64,000 nt of DNA, from the NCBI GenBank assembly GCA_001661245.1, contig KV454014.1, forward strand, positions 227,559 through 291,558, given 5' to 3'. Numbering within the stretch: position 1 is the stretch's first letter; every line of letters starts with the position of its first letter. The notes under the pieces are model-generated. The model searched no databases and was not told the DNA's origin. It worked only from the letters and a program-made list of their open reading frames with translations. Shown piece by piece: positions 61,941 to 64,000 of this stretch. The stretch comes from Pachysolen tannophilus NRRL Y-2460. Taxonomy: Eukaryota; Ascomycota; Pichiomycetes; Alaninales; Pachysolenaceae. The position numbers were made by a program, and so were the translations under genes.

Positions 61941-63990
61941 TTAAGTCTCCCACAATTCTCTCCAAGTTATGTTTTTTCTAACAGCATTAGAGAAACCTTC
62001 ATTATATTTAACCCAAATACGTGTAGCTTCTTCTTTATGTGGTTTTGATTCATTTGAAGTTTTTTCAACATTTGAAAAATCTTTATATTTATTTTTGAAA
62101 AAATCAGCGCTATTGACAAATTTTTTCTCATTATTATTAACTTTAGGATTTTTATTTTCTTTATCTTGATCAGTAACATCTCTTTTCCTCTTTAATGTAT
62201 TTAATTTTGATAATTGTTCTATGAAAAATGGATACATCGATAGTCTCTTTGCTGCTAATTGTTTTAAGGAAGCTTCTGAAAATGGAATCATGTTATCTAT
62301 AGGAGGAGAAAGTGTCAAGTAATAAATACCATTTTCATCTTTTTTGTTTTCAATTCTGAATCCAAATTCTTTAATTGTAGCAATGGCACAATCAACTTTG
62401 TTTCTTTCCAATTCTTTAATGTTGTGTCTTGTTGATTTTAAATTAGGTGTTAAAATTGATGATAAATAAGGTAGTAGTTGTGTGGACAAAATTGAAACAT
62501 TTAAATTTGATTTAATGGTAATCGATTGGATATTATTTAATAAATTTTTTTGTAAATCAAGATTAGACCTTTTCGCTTCATAAAATTCATAATCAGATTT
62601 TGGTTTTAATTGTTTTTCTCTATTATATGGATCACTAAAAGAGTTAAAAAATTTCATTGGAACGTGACCACAATAAGACAGCAAGGCTAAATTTTGTAAA
62701 TTATAACTTGATTTATACATTATATCATGGAAATATAACCAATCACCAATTTCATCTGGTTTAGATAATAAATCATCTTGATATTCAACGTCATGGTATA
62801 AACTAAAACATCCATTAACTACTTTATCGTAGTTACCACTTGTTATAACTATTTTTTGTAAATTTTCAAATTGTTGTTTTTTAATTTGTTTTGGATTTCT
62901 TTGAAAAATTTCTTTAACTATAGTAAACCAATTAATTTGAAAATCTTTTTTCCTTGATTCATCATCATTGTTTGAAATTCCAAATTGTAATAAATTTAAA
63001 CAACTTCTAATATCACAATTTGATATAGAAACAATATCATTTAAATCTTTATGATCTATTTTAATTTTTTCTTCTTGACATATTTTCCTTAATCTTTCTT
63101 TAACTGTTCTTTCTAAAGGTTTTTTAAATGAAACAATTTCTGCAAATGGTCTTAATTTTTCTAAAGAATGAGCAAATAAATCATTACATATACATATGAT
63201 TGGTCTCATTAACAATTTTGAATTATCTTTTTTATTTTTAATTTTTTATTTTTTAATGAAAAAATTGCTCTTGAATCATTATAAATTAAATCTGTTAAAA
63301 CTTTAATAAACCCATTTTCAGTAGTACCATCAATTTCATCACAAACAAGACAAATAGGTTTACCACTAAAAGTTTGAGTACTTAAAGAATTAATTATTTT
63401 ATCTTTAACTCTTTGACCAGCTCTTTCATCACTTGCATTAATTTCCATAATTTCATAACCTGCTTGTTTTGCTACAATATGAACAACACTTGTCTTACCA
63501 ATTCCTGGTGGTCCATGTATCAATAAGATTTTCTTTTCAGGTCTATCAAATGGATCAACTTCATATAATTTAGGTACCATATTTCCCATGGACCCATTGG
63601 ATCCAATGGGTTTAACAGATCCCAGAGATCCAACAGGCTTCAAAGATCCAACTGATCCCAGAGGTCCTTGCAAAGTCAGTGATTTTTTAACATTTTCTGG
63701 AATCACTTTTTCATCAAATACAGCTTTTGACCAACGCCGAAGCCAACGCAAGATAAATCTATTTGTCTTTTCATTTCCAACCAAATCGAAAAAAGTCTTT
63801 GGTCTCCATTTTTCTGCCCATAAAATATCTTGTTGATTTGCCGGCGGGCTTTCCAGCGGGCTTTCCGGCAAATTCTCCGGCAGATTCACCAGTGGATTTT
63901 CCGGTGGATTCCTCAGCTTGGTCTTTTTTTTTCTTCCAATATATCCAACAACTTATTTATATCTATTCCTACCCCATCATTTGCATCCAT
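61941..63990 (-). CDS. CTF18: Ctf18, alternative clamp-loader large subunit, two frameshifts
   Basis: AAA+ subunit of the Ctf18-RFC complex that loads PCNA and supports sister-chromatid cohesion. Seen: LWAEKWRPKTFFDLVGNEKTNR, Walker A GPPGIGKTSVVH, sensor-type INASDERAGQRVKDKI, Walker B LVCDEIDG, RPIICICNDLFAHSLEKLRPFAE, and a C-terminal region ending NITWRELWET. The frame breaks twice at A/T runs. One lies in the Lys-rich KNKKLKIKK stretch just before RPIICICN (about 63215-63250). The other is at a 9-T run (63923-63931), upstream of which MDANDGVGIDINKLLDILEE reads on. Each is repaired in phase by one extra base, so undercalling is likely. The 5' frame is still open at the window edge, so the start at 63990 is provisional. 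Confidence 0.88.
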
Positions 63991-64000
63991 CACATCGTTA

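Noticed and set aside
1-64000. tRNA, rRNA, retrotransposon LTRs, other mobile elements and CRISPR arrays
   Set aside because: Scanned for tRNA B-box patterns, long direct or inverted repeats and integrase or reverse transcriptase-like frames; nothing convincing was seen by eye.

Overview
This is nuclear chromosomal DNA of an ascomycete budding yeast. The genes are dense, mostly intronless and AT-rich. The few introns carry yeast-type GTAAGT donors and TACTAAC-like branch points, and every product with a recognisable family is a hemiascomycete protein. In-frame CTG codons are rare. Three of them fall where the families are known to carry alanine: Rad50 residue 148, Dic1 about residue 163 and a YIPF protein residue 228. 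Several others fit alanine better than leucine. This points to the CUG-Ala clade (Pachysolen, Nakazawaea, Peterozyma). I infer this from motif knowledge; no tRNA is in view. Products below are read with the standard code.

Positions 1-11,109 are a mating-type region. It holds MATalpha1 and MATalpha2 (136-2431), a spacer of about 3.9 kb without a recognisable gene, MATa2 and MATa1 (6361-8803), and then SLA2, the ancestral neighbour of yeast MAT loci. Having all four MAT genes in about 9 kb suggests primary homothallism or a compact flip/flop locus. SLA2 lacks its N-terminal ANTH domain, and the DNA where it should lie is non-coding.

Positions 12-42 kb hold a putative mitochondrial protein gene, a 405-base assembly gap, MET14, OPY1 and a JEN-type carboxylate transporter. 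They continue with STE20 (the pheromone-pathway PAK kinase, loosely linked to MAT), MIF2/CENP-C, MRT4, UFD4, MEF1, a YDR109C-like FGGY kinase and RAD50.

Positions 42-64 kb hold the cysteinyl-tRNA synthetase, a YIPF1/2-type Golgi protein, a large DDB1/CPSF-A-like (Mms1-like) protein, FYV7 and a PPR protein. They end with SPC3, ASA1, DIC1, a small membrane protein, an unusual sugar-porter family transporter and CTF18, which runs to the right edge.

Three genes (RAD50, the CysRS gene and CTF18, the last twice) are interrupted by one-base frameshifts in A/T homopolymers. Together with the homopolymer-flanked gap, this suggests sequencing undercalls rather than gene decay. No viral or retroelement copies, rRNA, tRNA or CRISPR were recognised.
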